This document shows, in pieces, positions 45,648 through 53,914 of a DNA stretch of 64,000 nucleotides. The position numbers and the translations under genes are program-made. Under the pieces are notes generated by a model, which was not told the origin of the DNA, ran no database searches, and saw nothing but the letters and a program-made list of their open reading frames with translations. Within the stretch, counting starts at the first letter, position 1. The number at the start of each line of letters is the position of its first letter. The stretch lies in the NCBI RefSeq assembly GCF_014201735.1, contig NZ_JACHFE010000003.1, positions 248,001-312,000 of the forward strand, in the 5' to 3' direction. Source of the stretch: Marinobacter oulmenensis (GTDB taxonomy: Bacteria; Pseudomonadota; Gammaproteobacteria; Pseudomonadales; Oleiphilaceae).

Positions 45648-46329
45648 ATCGCCCTCCTTCATCGGGCAACGCGCCAGGCACCAACCGGACCCGCTGAAGC
45701 AACCCCGCCCGCTGGAGTGCCGACAGGCTATCCGAAATCCGTATGGCCAGTACCTGCGGGTGGTGCTGATAATAAGCGCCCCAGCCCGCGCCCCGGTCCG
45801 GTAGTTGCCCGGCAAGAGCCTCGCCGAGTACCTGAGTGGTAATACCCAGGCGGTGGAAACTGTTACGAAGCTGGTCGGTGCCGGTACAGACCACCCAGTC
45901 GTAGTTCTCGCTGTCGAGCCATACGGATAGGCAGGCGAACAGATAACGGCTGATACCGGCTTCCACTCCGGCCAGATGGGCAATCTCCGCAACCCGGTCA
46001 CGGTCGGCACACGGCTCGGGCAGAGCCGATTCCACCGGTTTCCCCAGATAATCCTCCAGAAACAGTTTCTCCTTGCCGGCATTGCGCACGCCTGCCGCAG
46101 CCAGCACTGTGCCCTGCGCCGATGTCAGCGCCAAAAGGTCCGGGATGCGCAGAATGGGCTCCGCCCCATAAGCCTGCAGAAAACGCCGCCGGATGAACCC
46201 GGCCACAGCATCCGCCGTGTCGGTTTCCGGTGCAATCCGGCTCAGCAGACGACCGGCACAGGTCACAACTGGATGGGCAGCCTGGCCATCCGCCAGGCAA
46301 CAGGTAGACAACATTATCGGGTCTGTCAT
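45631..46329 (-). CDS. Thermostable haemolysin (T_hemolysin) family, GNAT-like protein
   Basis: This 232-residue protein belongs to the T_hemolysin family, named after a Vibrio haemolysin. The fold is close to N-acyltransferases and autoinducer synthases. Typical parts are VAGFIRRRFLQAYGAEP, LGKPVESALPEPCADRDRV and VVCTGTDQLRNSFHRLG. There is no signal peptide, so it should be cytoplasmic and need not be a haemolysin. The frame is open to 46449 but the ATG at 46329 has GGAGAG upstream. It is the first gene of the leftward cluster and overlaps the ligase fusion by 17 bases. It may transfer the acyl group activated by that ligase; this is inference. Confidence 0.8.
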   Translation of the reverse strand: MTDPIMLSTCCLADGQAAHPVVTCAGRLLSRIAPETDTADAVAGFIRRRFLQAYGAEPILRIPDLLALTSAQGTVLAAAGVRNAGKEKLFLEDYLGKPVESALPEPCADRDRVAEIAHLAGVEAGISRYLFACLSVWLDSENYDWVVCTGTDQLRNSFHRLGITTQVLGEALAGQLPDRGAGWGAYYQHHPQVLAIRISDSLSALQRAGLLQRVRLVPGALPDEGGRYGRTA

Positions 46330-46396
46330 GGCACGCTCTCCGTTGGCCCAAATGGGTATAGGCCTTTGAACATGACTGCCATGATCGGGAATCAGG

Positions 46397-46479
46397 CTTA
46401 AACCAGCCTTAACCGCAAAGACGAAAATACTTAACCCGGGCTTAAGCATATGGGCGGGTCGGTTTAAGGCGTGATTAAG
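46397..46479. promoter_or_regulatory. Three PmrA/QseB-type boxes in 11-bp phase between divergent operons
   Basis: Six half-sites begin at 46397 (CTTAA), 46408 (CTTAA), 46430 (CTTAA), 46441 (CTTAA), 46463 (TTTAA) and 46474 (ATTAA). Within each pair the period is 11 bases; the three pairs repeat every 33 bases, so all sites face the same side of the helix. This matches the PmrA/QseB box (YTTAAK-N5-YTTAAK). The last pair sits where a -35 element would lie before TAAAGT (46490-46495), a possible -10 for the gtrA-like gene. TATACC at 46355-46360 (minus strand) is a candidate -10 for the T_hemolysin gene. Confidence 0.8.
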
Positions 46480-46529
46480 GAAGCCGGCCTAAAGTGGCAG
46501 GCCTCACTGATGACAACCGGACGTTGAAC

Positions 46530-46943
46530 ATGCCTGATGCTAATCCCGGAAACAGACCACGGCACAGATTACCCGCCTTCCTGACGGGCGGGAGCATTGC
46601 GACTGGTACTCACTGGCTGGTGCTGTTTGCCCTGCTACAACTGGACTGCCAGGCCGCCATCGCCACTGGAGTGGGTGGTGCAGTGGGGCTGCTGGTCAAT
46701 TATCTGTTTCAGTATCACCTGACCTTCCGTTCAGCCAGGCCTCACCGTGTGGCCTTCCTGCGTTATCTGGCCGGCGCGGGCGTCGGCTGGCTGTTCAACC
46801 TCATGATTTTCGATGCAGTCTTCCGCACTGCCAGCAGCGCCCTGACGGCACAGACTGTGGCCACAGGAGCCGTCACTTTCATCAACTTCCTTCTTGCTGA
46901 CAGGTTCGTATTCCATGACACCTCCATCCAGACCCCGCAGTAA
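46530..46943 (+). CDS. GtrA-like flippase/membrane protein
   Basis: This 137-residue membrane protein has four helices (about 18-40, 44-64, 72-96, 102-122), the compact GtrA plan, with LVNYLFQYHLTFRS and the ending FINFLLADRFVFHD as signatures. GtrA-like proteins probably flip undecaprenyl-phosphate-linked sugars across the inner membrane or assist the GT2 partner. An upstream GTG at 46494 is possible, but the ATG at 46530 gives the normal length. It is first in an operon with a GT2 and a GT39 gene and a two-component system, and its promoter region contains PmrA-type boxes. Confidence 0.85.
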   Translation: MPDANPGNRPRHRLPAFLTGGSIATGTHWLVLFALLQLDCQAAIATGVGGAVGLLVNYLFQYHLTFRSARPHRVAFLRYLAGAGVGWLFNLMIFDAVFRTASSALTAQTVATGAVTFINFLLADRFVFHDTSIQTPQ

Positions 46944-47916
46944 CCCGATGCTGAGTATTCTGGTTCCGGTTCATAACGAAGCGGATGTCCTTCCGACCCT
47001 GCTGAACCGGCTGGCTCTTGTGTGCCGTAAGCTCCGCGCCCCGGTGGAATTACTGTTTGTGGACGATGGCAGCCGGGACAACTCCGTGAAGCTGTTGCTG
47101 ACGGCCCGGCATCACAACGCCGACATCCGGCTGATCCGGCTTTCGCGCAATTTCGGCAAGGAAGCAGCGGTGACCGCCGGACTGGCCCATGCCCGTGGCG
47201 ATGCGGTGGTATTGATGGACGCGGACCTTCAGGACCCACCGGAACTGATCCCGGACATGGTGAGTGAATGGCAAAGAGGCGCCGATGTGGTGCTCATGAA
47301 GCGCCGTTCCCGCGCCGGAGAAAGCTGGCTCAAACGGACCACCGCCCGGCTGTTCTACCGGCTGATCAATCGCATCAGTGATGCCCCGATTCCGGTGGAC
47401 ACGGGAGACTTCCGGCTGATGAGCCGGCGCACGGTGGATGCCCTGAACCGGTTGCCGGAACGCAACCGTTACCTGAAGGGCATGTTTGCCTGGGTCGGCA
47501 TGCCCACCGTCACGCTGGAGTTCGACCGGGACCCGCGCGCCGCCGGCAACACCAAGTGGAATTACCTGAAACTGGGGCACCTGGCGATGGAGGGAATTAC
47601 CTCGTTTTCCACACGCCCCCTGCGTCTGGCTCTGGTACTGGGCTTTCTTGCAGCCGGAGCCGGCGGCCTGTTCGGGACCTGGGAGGTTCTCAAGGCACTG
47701 GTGTTTGGCGTATCCACGCCTGGCTATGCTTCCATGATCGCAGTGGTGACTTTTCTGTCCGGTGTCCAGTTGCTGTGCGTGGGGCTGCTGGGTGAATACG
47801 TCGGGCGCATCTACCTGGAGACCAAACAGCGTCCCAATTTCATCGTGTCAGACGATACCGCCAGTCACGCCCCTTCACCGATGCTGAGAGTCGCCGGCGA
47901 TGACCACCACCGTTAA
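46915..47916 (+). CDS. GT2 undecaprenyl-phosphate glycosyltransferase (ArnC/GtrB/FlmF-like)
   Basis: This 333-residue enzyme has an N-terminal GT-A domain, with ILVPVHNEADVLPTLLNRL at its start, VDDGSRDNS and the metal-binding DADLQDPPE, and NTKWNYLKL of GtrB-like proteins. Two C-terminal membrane helices follow (about 235-265 and 275-300). Such enzymes transfer a sugar from a nucleotide donor to undecaprenyl phosphate on the cytoplasmic side. Two starts are possible: 46915 (29-base overlap with gtrA, with a weak AGG upstream) and 46948. It overlaps the next gene by 17 bases. The sugar is not predictable. Confidence 0.87.
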   Translation: MTPPSRPRSNPMLSILVPVHNEADVLPTLLNRLALVCRKLRAPVELLFVDDGSRDNSVKLLLTARHHNADIRLIRLSRNFGKEAAVTAGLAHARGDAVVLMDADLQDPPELIPDMVSEWQRGADVVLMKRRSRAGESWLKRTTARLFYRLINRISDAPIPVDTGDFRLMSRRTVDALNRLPERNRYLKGMFAWVGMPTVTLEFDRDPRAAGNTKWNYLKLGHLAMEGITSFSTRPLRLALVLGFLAAGAGGLFGTWEVLKALVFGVSTPGYASMIAVVTFLSGVQLLCVGLLGEYVGRIYLETKQRPNFIVSDDTASHAPSPMLRVAGDDHHR

Positions 47917-49363
47917 CCGACTGTTCTGGTTGCTTGCGGCCATTCTACTGGCCCGCCTGGGGCTCTGCGCCATGCTGCCCTTTGCGGACACCACCGAGCC
48001 GCGCTATGCCGAAATTGCCCGGATTATGGCCAGCAGCGGTGACTGGATCACGCCCTGGTTCCGGGAGGGGGTCCCCTTCTGGGGCAAGCCACCGCTGTCA
48101 TTCTGGTCACAGGCGCTGGCGTTCAAACTGTTGGGTGTCAGCGAATTTGCCGGGCGGCTCCCCTCGTGGCTGGCCAACCTGGGCGTGGTCGCACTGATTT
48201 ACCGGGCAGGGCTGGCGTTGCATAACCGGCCCTCAAGCAACGAAGCCCGCCTCGGTGGTCTGCTCGCAGCCATCATCTACAGCACCATGGCGCTGGGCTT
48301 CCTCAGTGCCGGTACAGTCATGACGGATTCCTTCCTGGCCCTGGCCACTACCCTGGTGATCACCAGCCTGATCATCCGCATCCAGGGTGGACCCGCCATC
48401 TGGGGCTGGCTGTTCTTTATCGGCCTCGCCCTCGGCCTGCTTGCCAAGGGGCCGCTGGTTCTGGTGCTGAGCGGCCTGCCGGTTTTTATCTGGGTAGCGG
48501 CCACGCGGAACTGGCCGCTGCTCTGGCGATGCCTGCCCTGGGTTCCTGGCACACTGCTGATGCTTGCCCTGTCTGTCCCCTGGTACCTGCTGGCAGAGCT
48601 CAAAACCCCGGGTTTTATCGACTACTTCATTGTGGGCGAGCACATCAAGCGGTTTCTGGTCAGCAACTGGCAGGGGGACCTGTACGGCAATGCCCACGAG
48701 TTCACCCGCGGCACCATCTGGCTTTACCTGGCGCTGGCAAGCTTTCCCTGGGGCCCGATCATGCTGGCCAGTGTCGTCGCATGGCTGTGGACCAAGCGAG
48801 CTGACAGGCCCAGCGCCCGGCCCGCTCAGGGTCTGACGATACTGGTGCTTGCAGCGGCCTTCACACCCGTACTGTTTTTCACCTTTTCCGGCAACATTCT
48901 CTGGACCTACGTACTGCCCGGTCTGCCTTTTCTGGCACTGGCAATCGAACCGCTGGTAACACGGTGGCGTTTTCGGGGTACCCAACCGACTGTCCTGGCC
49001 GCTGTTCTGCTGATCCCTCTGATCGGAAGTCTGGCCGGAGGCTGGTTTGCCACCCATCCCGACCAGCTGAAAACCGAAAAAACACTGGTAACCGCTGTGC
49101 AGGACCGCTTCGACGTATCACCGGAGCGCCTGTTTTACCTGGGCGATCTGCCATTTTCAGCCCGGTTCTACAGCCAGGGACAGGCCCATACCCTGGCCCC
49201 GGAACGCCTGGGGCATTTTCTGGAGAGGCAAACCGGCAAAGGGCCGGCCCTGGTTGCTGTGGATCGTGACGACGCTGCCGCCCGGGAAACAATCCGCCGG
49301 CGCGGCCAGCCCGTAGACACAGACAAACGGTATATACTGTTCCGGGTGCCACCTGCCTCCTGA
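47900..49363 (+). CDS. ArnT-like GT39 lipid-linked sugar transferase
   Basis: This 487-residue membrane protein has about twelve helices and a short C-terminal periplasmic domain. The first loop contains DTTEPRYAEIARIM, the ArnT/PMT catalytic motif with the acidic residues and arginine, and WGKPPLSFWSQA. The family takes a sugar from undecaprenyl phosphate and adds it to a periplasmic acceptor, in the best known case lipid A phosphates (ArnT, giving polymyxin resistance; FlmK in Francisella). With the GtrA and GT2 proteins it forms a full pathway. It is followed 34 bases later by the response regulator gene. The acceptor and sugar are unknown. Confidence 0.88.
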   Translation: MTTTVNRLFWLLAAILLARLGLCAMLPFADTTEPRYAEIARIMASSGDWITPWFREGVPFWGKPPLSFWSQALAFKLLGVSEFAGRLPSWLANLGVVALIYRAGLALHNRPSSNEARLGGLLAAIIYSTMALGFLSAGTVMTDSFLALATTLVITSLIIRIQGGPAIWGWLFFIGLALGLLAKGPLVLVLSGLPVFIWVAATRNWPLLWRCLPWVPGTLLMLALSVPWYLLAELKTPGFIDYFIVGEHIKRFLVSNWQGDLYGNAHEFTRGTIWLYLALASFPWGPIMLASVVAWLWTKRADRPSARPAQGLTILVLAAAFTPVLFFTFSGNILWTYVLPGLPFLALAIEPLVTRWRFRGTQPTVLAAVLLIPLIGSLAGGWFATHPDQLKTEKTLVTAVQDRFDVSPERLFYLGDLPFSARFYSQGQAHTLAPERLGHFLERQTGKGPALVAVDRDDAAARETIRRRGQPVDTDKRYILFRVPPAS

Positions 49364-49397
49364 TCAGGCACCCCGCTTTCGACAAGGATTCAGTTTG

Positions 49398-50081
49398 ATG
49401 CGCGTATTATTGGTAGAAGACGATCAGATGCTGGCCCAGACCATGCTGGACATGCTGCGGGAAGACCACACCGTAGACTGGCTGGATGATGGCCAGCAGG
49501 CGCTGGGGGCGGTCATGGAAGACCGGTTTGACCTGGTGATACTGGACCTCACCCTGCCCCGGCTGGACGGCCTGGACATCGTCCGGAGGGTAAGACAACA
49601 GGGCAACCAGACGCCCATTATCATCCTCACGGCCCGTTCCGACCTGGACGAAAAGCTCCATGGCCTGGATGCCGGCGCCGACGACTATCTCACAAAGCCC
49701 TTCGCCATGGCCGAACTCAAGGCCCGAATCCGGGCTGTCACCCGGCGCGGCGGGTTCGGGCCATCGGTCCCGGAGCTGCAGGTGGGTCGACTGAAACTCA
49801 ATACCGAGAGCAGCCGTCTGATTGTGGGTGACTCGGCCGTGTCCCTGCCCCGAAGCGAATTCCAGATACTGCAGTACCTGATGCGCCGGCCGGACCAGGT
49901 GGCCACACGACGCCAACTGGAAGAACAGCTCTATGGCTGGGAGGCCGGGGCCGAGAGCAACGCTCTGGAAGTTCATGTCCACCATCTGCGCCGTCGGGTG
50001 GGCAAACAGACGATCCGGACCGTGCGGGGCGTGGGCTACCTGCTGGACAGTGACATGGCCGCCCGGGAATCGACCGAATGA
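49398..50081 (+). CDS. OmpR-family response regulator, PmrA/QseB-like
   Basis: This 227-residue regulator has a receiver domain at 1-118 (acid pocket VEDDQ, phosphoacceptor Asp50 in LVILDLTLPRLDGL, Lys in DDYLTKPFA) and an OmpR-type winged-helix DNA-binding domain at about 130-225 (LPRSEFQILQYLMRRPDQV, VHHLRRRVGKQTIRTVRGVGY). It resembles PmrA, QseB and related regulators, which bind the direct-repeat YTTAA boxes found upstream of the operon. The start ATG at 49398 has AAGGA 9 bases upstream; a TTG just before it is less likely. It overlaps the kinase gene by 4 bases. Confidence 0.88.
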   Translation: MRVLLVEDDQMLAQTMLDMLREDHTVDWLDDGQQALGAVMEDRFDLVILDLTLPRLDGLDIVRRVRQQGNQTPIIILTARSDLDEKLHGLDAGADDYLTKPFAMAELKARIRAVTRRGGFGPSVPELQVGRLKLNTESSRLIVGDSAVSLPRSEFQILQYLMRRPDQVATRRQLEEQLYGWEAGAESNALEVHVHHLRRRVGKQTIRTVRGVGYLLDSDMAARESTE

Positions 50082-51478
50082 GCCTGACCCGAAAACTGGT
50101 TCTGCTGATCACCACAACAGTGTCGCTGATTACCCTGCTGGCCGCCGGTTCAGGCTTTATGGTGAGCGACAACCAGCTCGAAGAACTGTTCGATGCGGAA
50201 CTGGCCCAGAATACGCGGGTCGTCCAGGGCCTGATGCAGCACATGTCCGACAACCACCCGGTCGGCCAGCTCTCCGAAACCCTGGCCCGTGCGCTGGAAC
50301 TCCCAGACAGTGTCTATGAGGCGGATAACGCCAACGATGAAATTCTTGCCGATGGCGCCGGCCACCGGTACGAACGCAAGATCGCGTTTGAATTGTGGTC
50401 CCCCGACGGCGAGCCGGTGCTCGACACGCTCGGCGCACCTGATACCGGCAAGCTGGAACCCGGCTTTGCCTGGCAGGAAGTGGGCGGATTCCGATGGCGG
50501 ACCTTCACCCTGAAAGACCCGGAGACCGGGTTCTGGATCCGCTCGGCCCAGCGCGAAGATGTCCGCGACGAACTGAGCCAGGAAATCGCCCTGGGCAATG
50601 TGTTGCCGTTCCTGATCGCGCTGCCGTTGCTGGTGCTGGCGGTGGTCGGCTCCATACAACTGGGCTTTGTGCCGCTGCGCCGCCTGGAAAAACCGGTACG
50701 GCACATGGCACCGGAAAGAATACACCCACTGGATGACCAGCAGGCCCCCAGGGAAGTGGTTGGCCTGGTGCATGCGGTGAACGGCCTGTTACGCCGCCTC
50801 GACCAGGCCCTGGAGCGGGAACGCCGGTTTTCCGCCGATGCCGCCCATGAACTGAGGACCCCTTTGACCGCGTTGCGACTCAGTCTCGAAAAACTGGGAC
50901 AGGATCACCCGGGTGAATTCGACAACCTGACAGCGGCCGTCGACCGGATGGTGCATCTGGTCGAACAGATGCTGTTGCTGAACCGTGTGGATGCCGGCGG
51001 GGATTTCCGCCCGGTGCCGGAAGATGTCTCTGCACTGGTGGAGCAGAGCATTGCCGATGTGGCGCCGCTGGCGCTGCGCAAGCAGGTGGAGCCTGAACTG
51101 GAAAGTGCGGCCGGCCTGCCGGCCGTGAGCTGCCACAGCGCCCTGATTGCGACCATGCTGCGCTCCCTGCTGGCCAACGCCATTCAGTACAGCCCCGCCG
51201 GCACACGGATCACCACCACCCTGGCACAGAAAGAGGGCGGCGTGATCATCGCTATCTGCGACCAGGGACCGGGCATTCCACCGGAAGAGCGGGAACGGGC
51301 GCTGAGCCGGTTTACCCGCCTGGACCAGCGCCAGGGTGCCGGTGCCGGTCTTGGCCTGGCCATTGCCCGGCGCATCGCCGAACTGCACCAGGGCAGTCTT
51401 TCGCTGTCAGGCCGTGGAGACGGCAAGCCCGGACTGCGCGTCAATGTATGGTTACCCGTCAGACAGACGCTAGAATAG
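50078..51478 (+). CDS. Sensor histidine kinase, PmrB/QseC-like
   Basis: This 466-residue kinase has a first helix (LVLLITTTVSLITLLAAGSGF), a periplasmic sensor region of about 140 residues, a second helix around 180-200, a HAMP domain, and the kinase core. The H-box is FSADAAHELRTPLTALR and the ATPase boxes are LLANAIQYSP, ICDQGPGIPP and GAGLGLAIAR. The periplasmic region belongs to the QseC/two-component sensor N-domain kind by its PDGEPVLDTLG and WRTFTLKDPETGFWIRSAQR parts. The start ATGA overlaps the regulator stop. It should phosphorylate the PmrA/QseB-like regulator; polymyxins, metals, acidity or other envelope signals are possible inputs. Confidence 0.88.
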   Translation: MSLTRKLVLLITTTVSLITLLAAGSGFMVSDNQLEELFDAELAQNTRVVQGLMQHMSDNHPVGQLSETLARALELPDSVYEADNANDEILADGAGHRYERKIAFELWSPDGEPVLDTLGAPDTGKLEPGFAWQEVGGFRWRTFTLKDPETGFWIRSAQREDVRDELSQEIALGNVLPFLIALPLLVLAVVGSIQLGFVPLRRLEKPVRHMAPERIHPLDDQQAPREVVGLVHAVNGLLRRLDQALERERRFSADAAHELRTPLTALRLSLEKLGQDHPGEFDNLTAAVDRMVHLVEQMLLLNRVDAGGDFRPVPEDVSALVEQSIADVAPLALRKQVEPELESAAGLPAVSCHSALIATMLRSLLANAIQYSPAGTRITTTLAQKEGGVIIAICDQGPGIPPEERERALSRFTRLDQRQGAGAGLGLAIARRIAELHQGSLSLSGRGDGKPGLRVNVWLPVRQTLE

Positions 51479-51507
51479 GCTGACCAACCCTCTGACTACG
51501 GTGATCC

Positions 51508-52269
51508 ATGCGCTCGGCCCAACCGGTTAAACAGGAGTGGCAGGCCTTCTGGCTCGCCATCGGCTTTCTGACCCGCATTCCCATGCTGGTGAACATCGAC
51601 TACTCCCAGCGCCTGATGAACCAGAGCAGCCTGTACTTTCCGCTCGTGGGTCTGTTGCTGGGCGTGCTCTACCTGTGTGTTTACGGGGTACTCAGTCTGG
51701 CCTTCAGTCCGCTGGTCTCGATCATCCTGGTGGTGATCGTGCACCTGTTCCTGACCGGCGCCTTCCACGAGGACGGGCTTGCCGACAGTGTCGATGCTCT
51801 GGGCGGTGGCTACACCGTGGAAAAGCGCCTGGCGATCATGAAAGACAGCCGCATCGGCACCTACGGCACCGTGGCCCTGGTGATGGCGTTGCTGCTGAAA
51901 GTGGCGCTGCTGGCGGAAGCCGACCATCTCTGGCTGGCCCTGCTGGCCGCACCCGCCGTCTCACGCCTGACGCCCCTGTTGCTGATGGCGACGCTCAGCT
52001 ACGTGACCGATCCCGACAAGAGCAAATCCAAACCCGTGGCCGACGGTTTTTCCGCCTCGAGACTGGCCGCCGCCATCGGATTTGTACTGATCGTGACCGG
52101 GACTCTGTCATTCTGGCAGCCCGTCCTGATCACCGGCACCCTGGCCGCGGTGCTGCTGGTAGCCCTGTGCTGGGGAGCTTATCTCAAACGTCAGTTGGGG
52201 GGTTATACCGGTGATGCGCTGGGAGCTAGCGTGGTGTTAAGCGAATTGGTGTTGTTGTTATTTCTCTAA
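51508..52269 (+). CDS. cobS: Cobalamin synthase (adenosylcobinamide-GDP ribazoletransferase) CobS
   Basis: This 253-residue membrane enzyme joins alpha-ribazole to adenosylcobinamide-GDP, the last step of the nucleotide loop. FWLAIGFLTRIPM at the start, FLTGAFHEDGLADSVDALGGG at about 80-100 and KDSRIGTYGTVALV at about 110-125 are the CobS/CobV hallmarks, and several hydrophobic helices follow. It lies at the boundary between the kinase gene and the leftward cobalamin cluster, on the other strand, convergent with the Tag-like gene and separated from it by a MITE-like repeat element. Confidence 0.92.
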   Translation: MRSAQPVKQEWQAFWLAIGFLTRIPMLVNIDYSQRLMNQSSLYFPLVGLLLGVLYLCVYGVLSLAFSPLVSIILVVIVHLFLTGAFHEDGLADSVDALGGGYTVEKRLAIMKDSRIGTYGTVALVMALLLKVALLAEADHLWLALLAAPAVSRLTPLLLMATLSYVTDPDKSKSKPVADGFSASRLAAAIGFVLIVTGTLSFWQPVLITGTLAAVLLVALCWGAYLKRQLGGYTGDALGASVVLSELVLLLFL

Positions 52270-52291
52270 AAAGCTGACTCAGCAGTTGAAA

Positions 52292-52486
52292 GACAGTTTG
52301 AGGTGGGCCTTTCCAAAACCGTGCGGAGCCATGGGTGAAGAGCGAAAAGCTCTTCACGGGCTGGCCATGGATGGCCTGCCCAGGACCTTCAGCGCGACGC
52401 AGGAGCAATAAGCGCTGAAGGGCGGAGCCCGAGCGTTACAGGGAAGTATTCACAGCGTGTTTTGGAAAAACTGCCCCAAAACTGTC
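52292..52486 (+). repeat. MITE-like element, copy A, with 28-bp terminal inverted repeats
   Basis: This 195-bp non-coding element is bounded by imperfect 28-bp inverted repeats (52292-52319 and 52459-52486; about 21 of 28 positions pair, including a perfect 10-bp inner arm TTTCCAAAAC). Inside are three further hairpins: 52335-52357 (9-bp arms, GTGAAGAGC), 52358-52381 around GGCCATGGATGGCC, and 52387-52420 (9-bp arms, CTTCAGCGC). The segment from 52433 (GCGTTACAGGGAAGTATTCAC) is shared with copy B at 57.4 kb. It separates the convergent cobS and Tag-like genes. No coding region or clear target duplication is seen. Confidence 0.7.
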
Positions 52487-52496
52487 CGCCCCCTTA

Positions 52497-53165
52497 TTAG
52501 TTATCCACCGTAAAAGAAACAATCCGAGACAGGTGACTGAATGGCAAACCCGTTTCCTCGTGCCACTGGTTGAACGCCGCCTGTACCTGTTTCAGCCCCT
52601 TCTGGCTGGCTGGAGAGGCATCCAGGATCTCCGCCCGGGTCAGTGCGGTAACCACATCCCGGGACAGGATAAACCCGTCCCACCCCACACGGCGCAGGAA
52701 ATACTGGGCGGAGTTGCCACCCAATCGGCAGCCATTGCGCTTCAGATACAGCAGCAACCCGGCCTGATCGGTGCCGGGCCAGTCCGCCAGAAAGCGGCCA
52801 AAGCTGCCATGGTCTTTCGCCACATCCATGATCATCCGGGCGTTTTCCGGCACCGTGCGGATCTTCTGCAGGTTGCGCACGATGCGTTCGTCCTTCGCCA
52901 GTTCCTCCAGCACCTCCGGTGGCACCTGCTGCCAATAGGCGGGGACAAAGCCCTGAAAGGCCTCTTCAAAATCTGCCCACTTGTTCTCGATCACCCGCCA
53001 GACAAAACCCGCCTTGAAGATGCAACGGGTCATCTCCGACAGGTAACGGTCGTCGCTGATTTCCGCCAGGCGGCTTTTCTCAACCACCGGCGGCAGCAGG
53101 GCCTGCAGGGCGGTTTCACCGCCTTTGCGCATCAATGCCTGATCGTAAAACGCGGAAAATTCCAT
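52497..53165 (-). CDS. DNA-3-methyladenine glycosylase I-like protein
   Basis: This 222-residue protein resembles the Tag (DNA-3-methyladenine glycosylase I) family, by the N-terminal EMTRCIFKAGFVWRVIENKW, ADFEEAFQGFVPAYW and the later GGNSAQYFLRRVGWDGFILSRDVV. Family members excise alkylated adenine from DNA. It is more distant from E. coli Tag, and the zinc-binding Cys/His of Tag are not evident, so it may have a different base specificity. It is the last gene of the leftward cobalamin run, 47 bases after bluB, but has no obvious link with cobalamin. Confidence 0.72.
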   Translation of the reverse strand: MEFSAFYDQALMRKGGETALQALLPPVVEKSRLAEISDDRYLSEMTRCIFKAGFVWRVIENKWADFEEAFQGFVPAYWQQVPPEVLEELAKDERIVRNLQKIRTVPENARMIMDVAKDHGSFGRFLADWPGTDQAGLLLYLKRNGCRLGGNSAQYFLRRVGWDGFILSRDVVTALTRAEILDASPASQKGLKQVQAAFNQWHEETGLPFSHLSRIVSFTVDN

Positions 53166-53212
53166 GATGAATCCTGAATACGGTTACCGGGAGTCCTCAT
53201 GCTGGGCCCGCT

Positions 53213-53914
53213 TCAACGCTTTTTCAACTGCGTCATCAGTGACTCATTGGCCAGTGGCTCCGCCCACTGATTGCCATGCACCAGTTCCTCCAATGGCAAC
53301 CGCGAGCGCCACCCCTTGGCCTGAAGCTCCGGCTGTTCAAGAAACTCACTGACATAGCCCAGGCACAGGTAGGCGAGCGGGTAGACGTGTTCGGGTAACT
53401 GCAGGATTTCCGCCAGCCGGTCCTGGCTGAGGATACTCACCCAACCCACGCCGATATTCTCCGCCCGGGCGGCCAGCCAGAGGTTCTGCACCGCCAGACA
53501 GGTGCTGAACAGATCCATCTCCATGATGGAGTTGCGCCCCAGCACATTCGGGCCGCCCCGGCTGCGGTCGCAGGTGATGCACAGGTTGATGGGGCTGTCG
53601 AGAATGCCCTGGAGCTTCAGGCTCCGGTAGCGTTCCTGACGTTCACCCTGGTAGTTGGCCGCCGCCCGGTCGTTTTCCTCGTTGAAGCTGTCTAGCACCT
53701 GCTGGCGCACCTCGACGCTGTCGATCACGATGAAATCCCAGGGCTGCATGAAGCCCACGGAAGGGGCGTGGTGGGCGGCTTCCAGTAGCCGGGCCAGCAC
53801 GTCATCGGGGATGGCGTCGGGCAGGAACTGGGAGCGCACGTCACGGCGTTCAAAGATGGCCCGGTACAGGCCTTCGCGTTGCGCCTCGGTGAAGGATTGG
53901 TCGTGTTCGTTCAT
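53213..53914 (-). CDS. bluB: 5,6-dimethylbenzimidazole synthase BluB
   Basis: This 233-residue flavoenzyme makes 5,6-dimethylbenzimidazole, the lower ligand of cobalamin, from reduced FMN and oxygen. It belongs to the nitroreductase-like fold, with [13 protein letters not shown] at the start, [16 protein letters not shown] in the middle, [13 protein letters not shown] and GVGWVSIL later. The ATG at 53914 overlaps the cobQ stop (ATGA), so the longer open frame upstream is not used. Together with CobS it allows the cell to make true B12 rather than pseudo-B12. FMN and oxygen use point to aerobic lower-ligand synthesis. Confidence 0.92.
   Translation of the reverse strand: MNEHDQSFTEAQREGLYRAIFERRDVRSQFLPDAIPDDVLARLLEAAHHAPSVGFMQPWDFIVIDSVEVRQQVLDSFNEENDRAAANYQGERQERYRSLKLQGILDSPINLCITCDRSRGGPNVLGRNSIMEMDLFSTCLAVQNLWLAARAENIGVGWVSILSQDRLAEILQLPEHVYPLAYLCLGYVSEFLEQPELQAKGWRSRLPLEELVHGNQWAEPLANESLMTQLKKR

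Noticed and set aside
45648..46082. An in-frame extension of the acyl-ligase fusion upstream of its start.
   Set aside because: The extension overlaps the T_hemolysin gene, has shadow-like composition, and the strong AAGGAGG site places the start at 45647.
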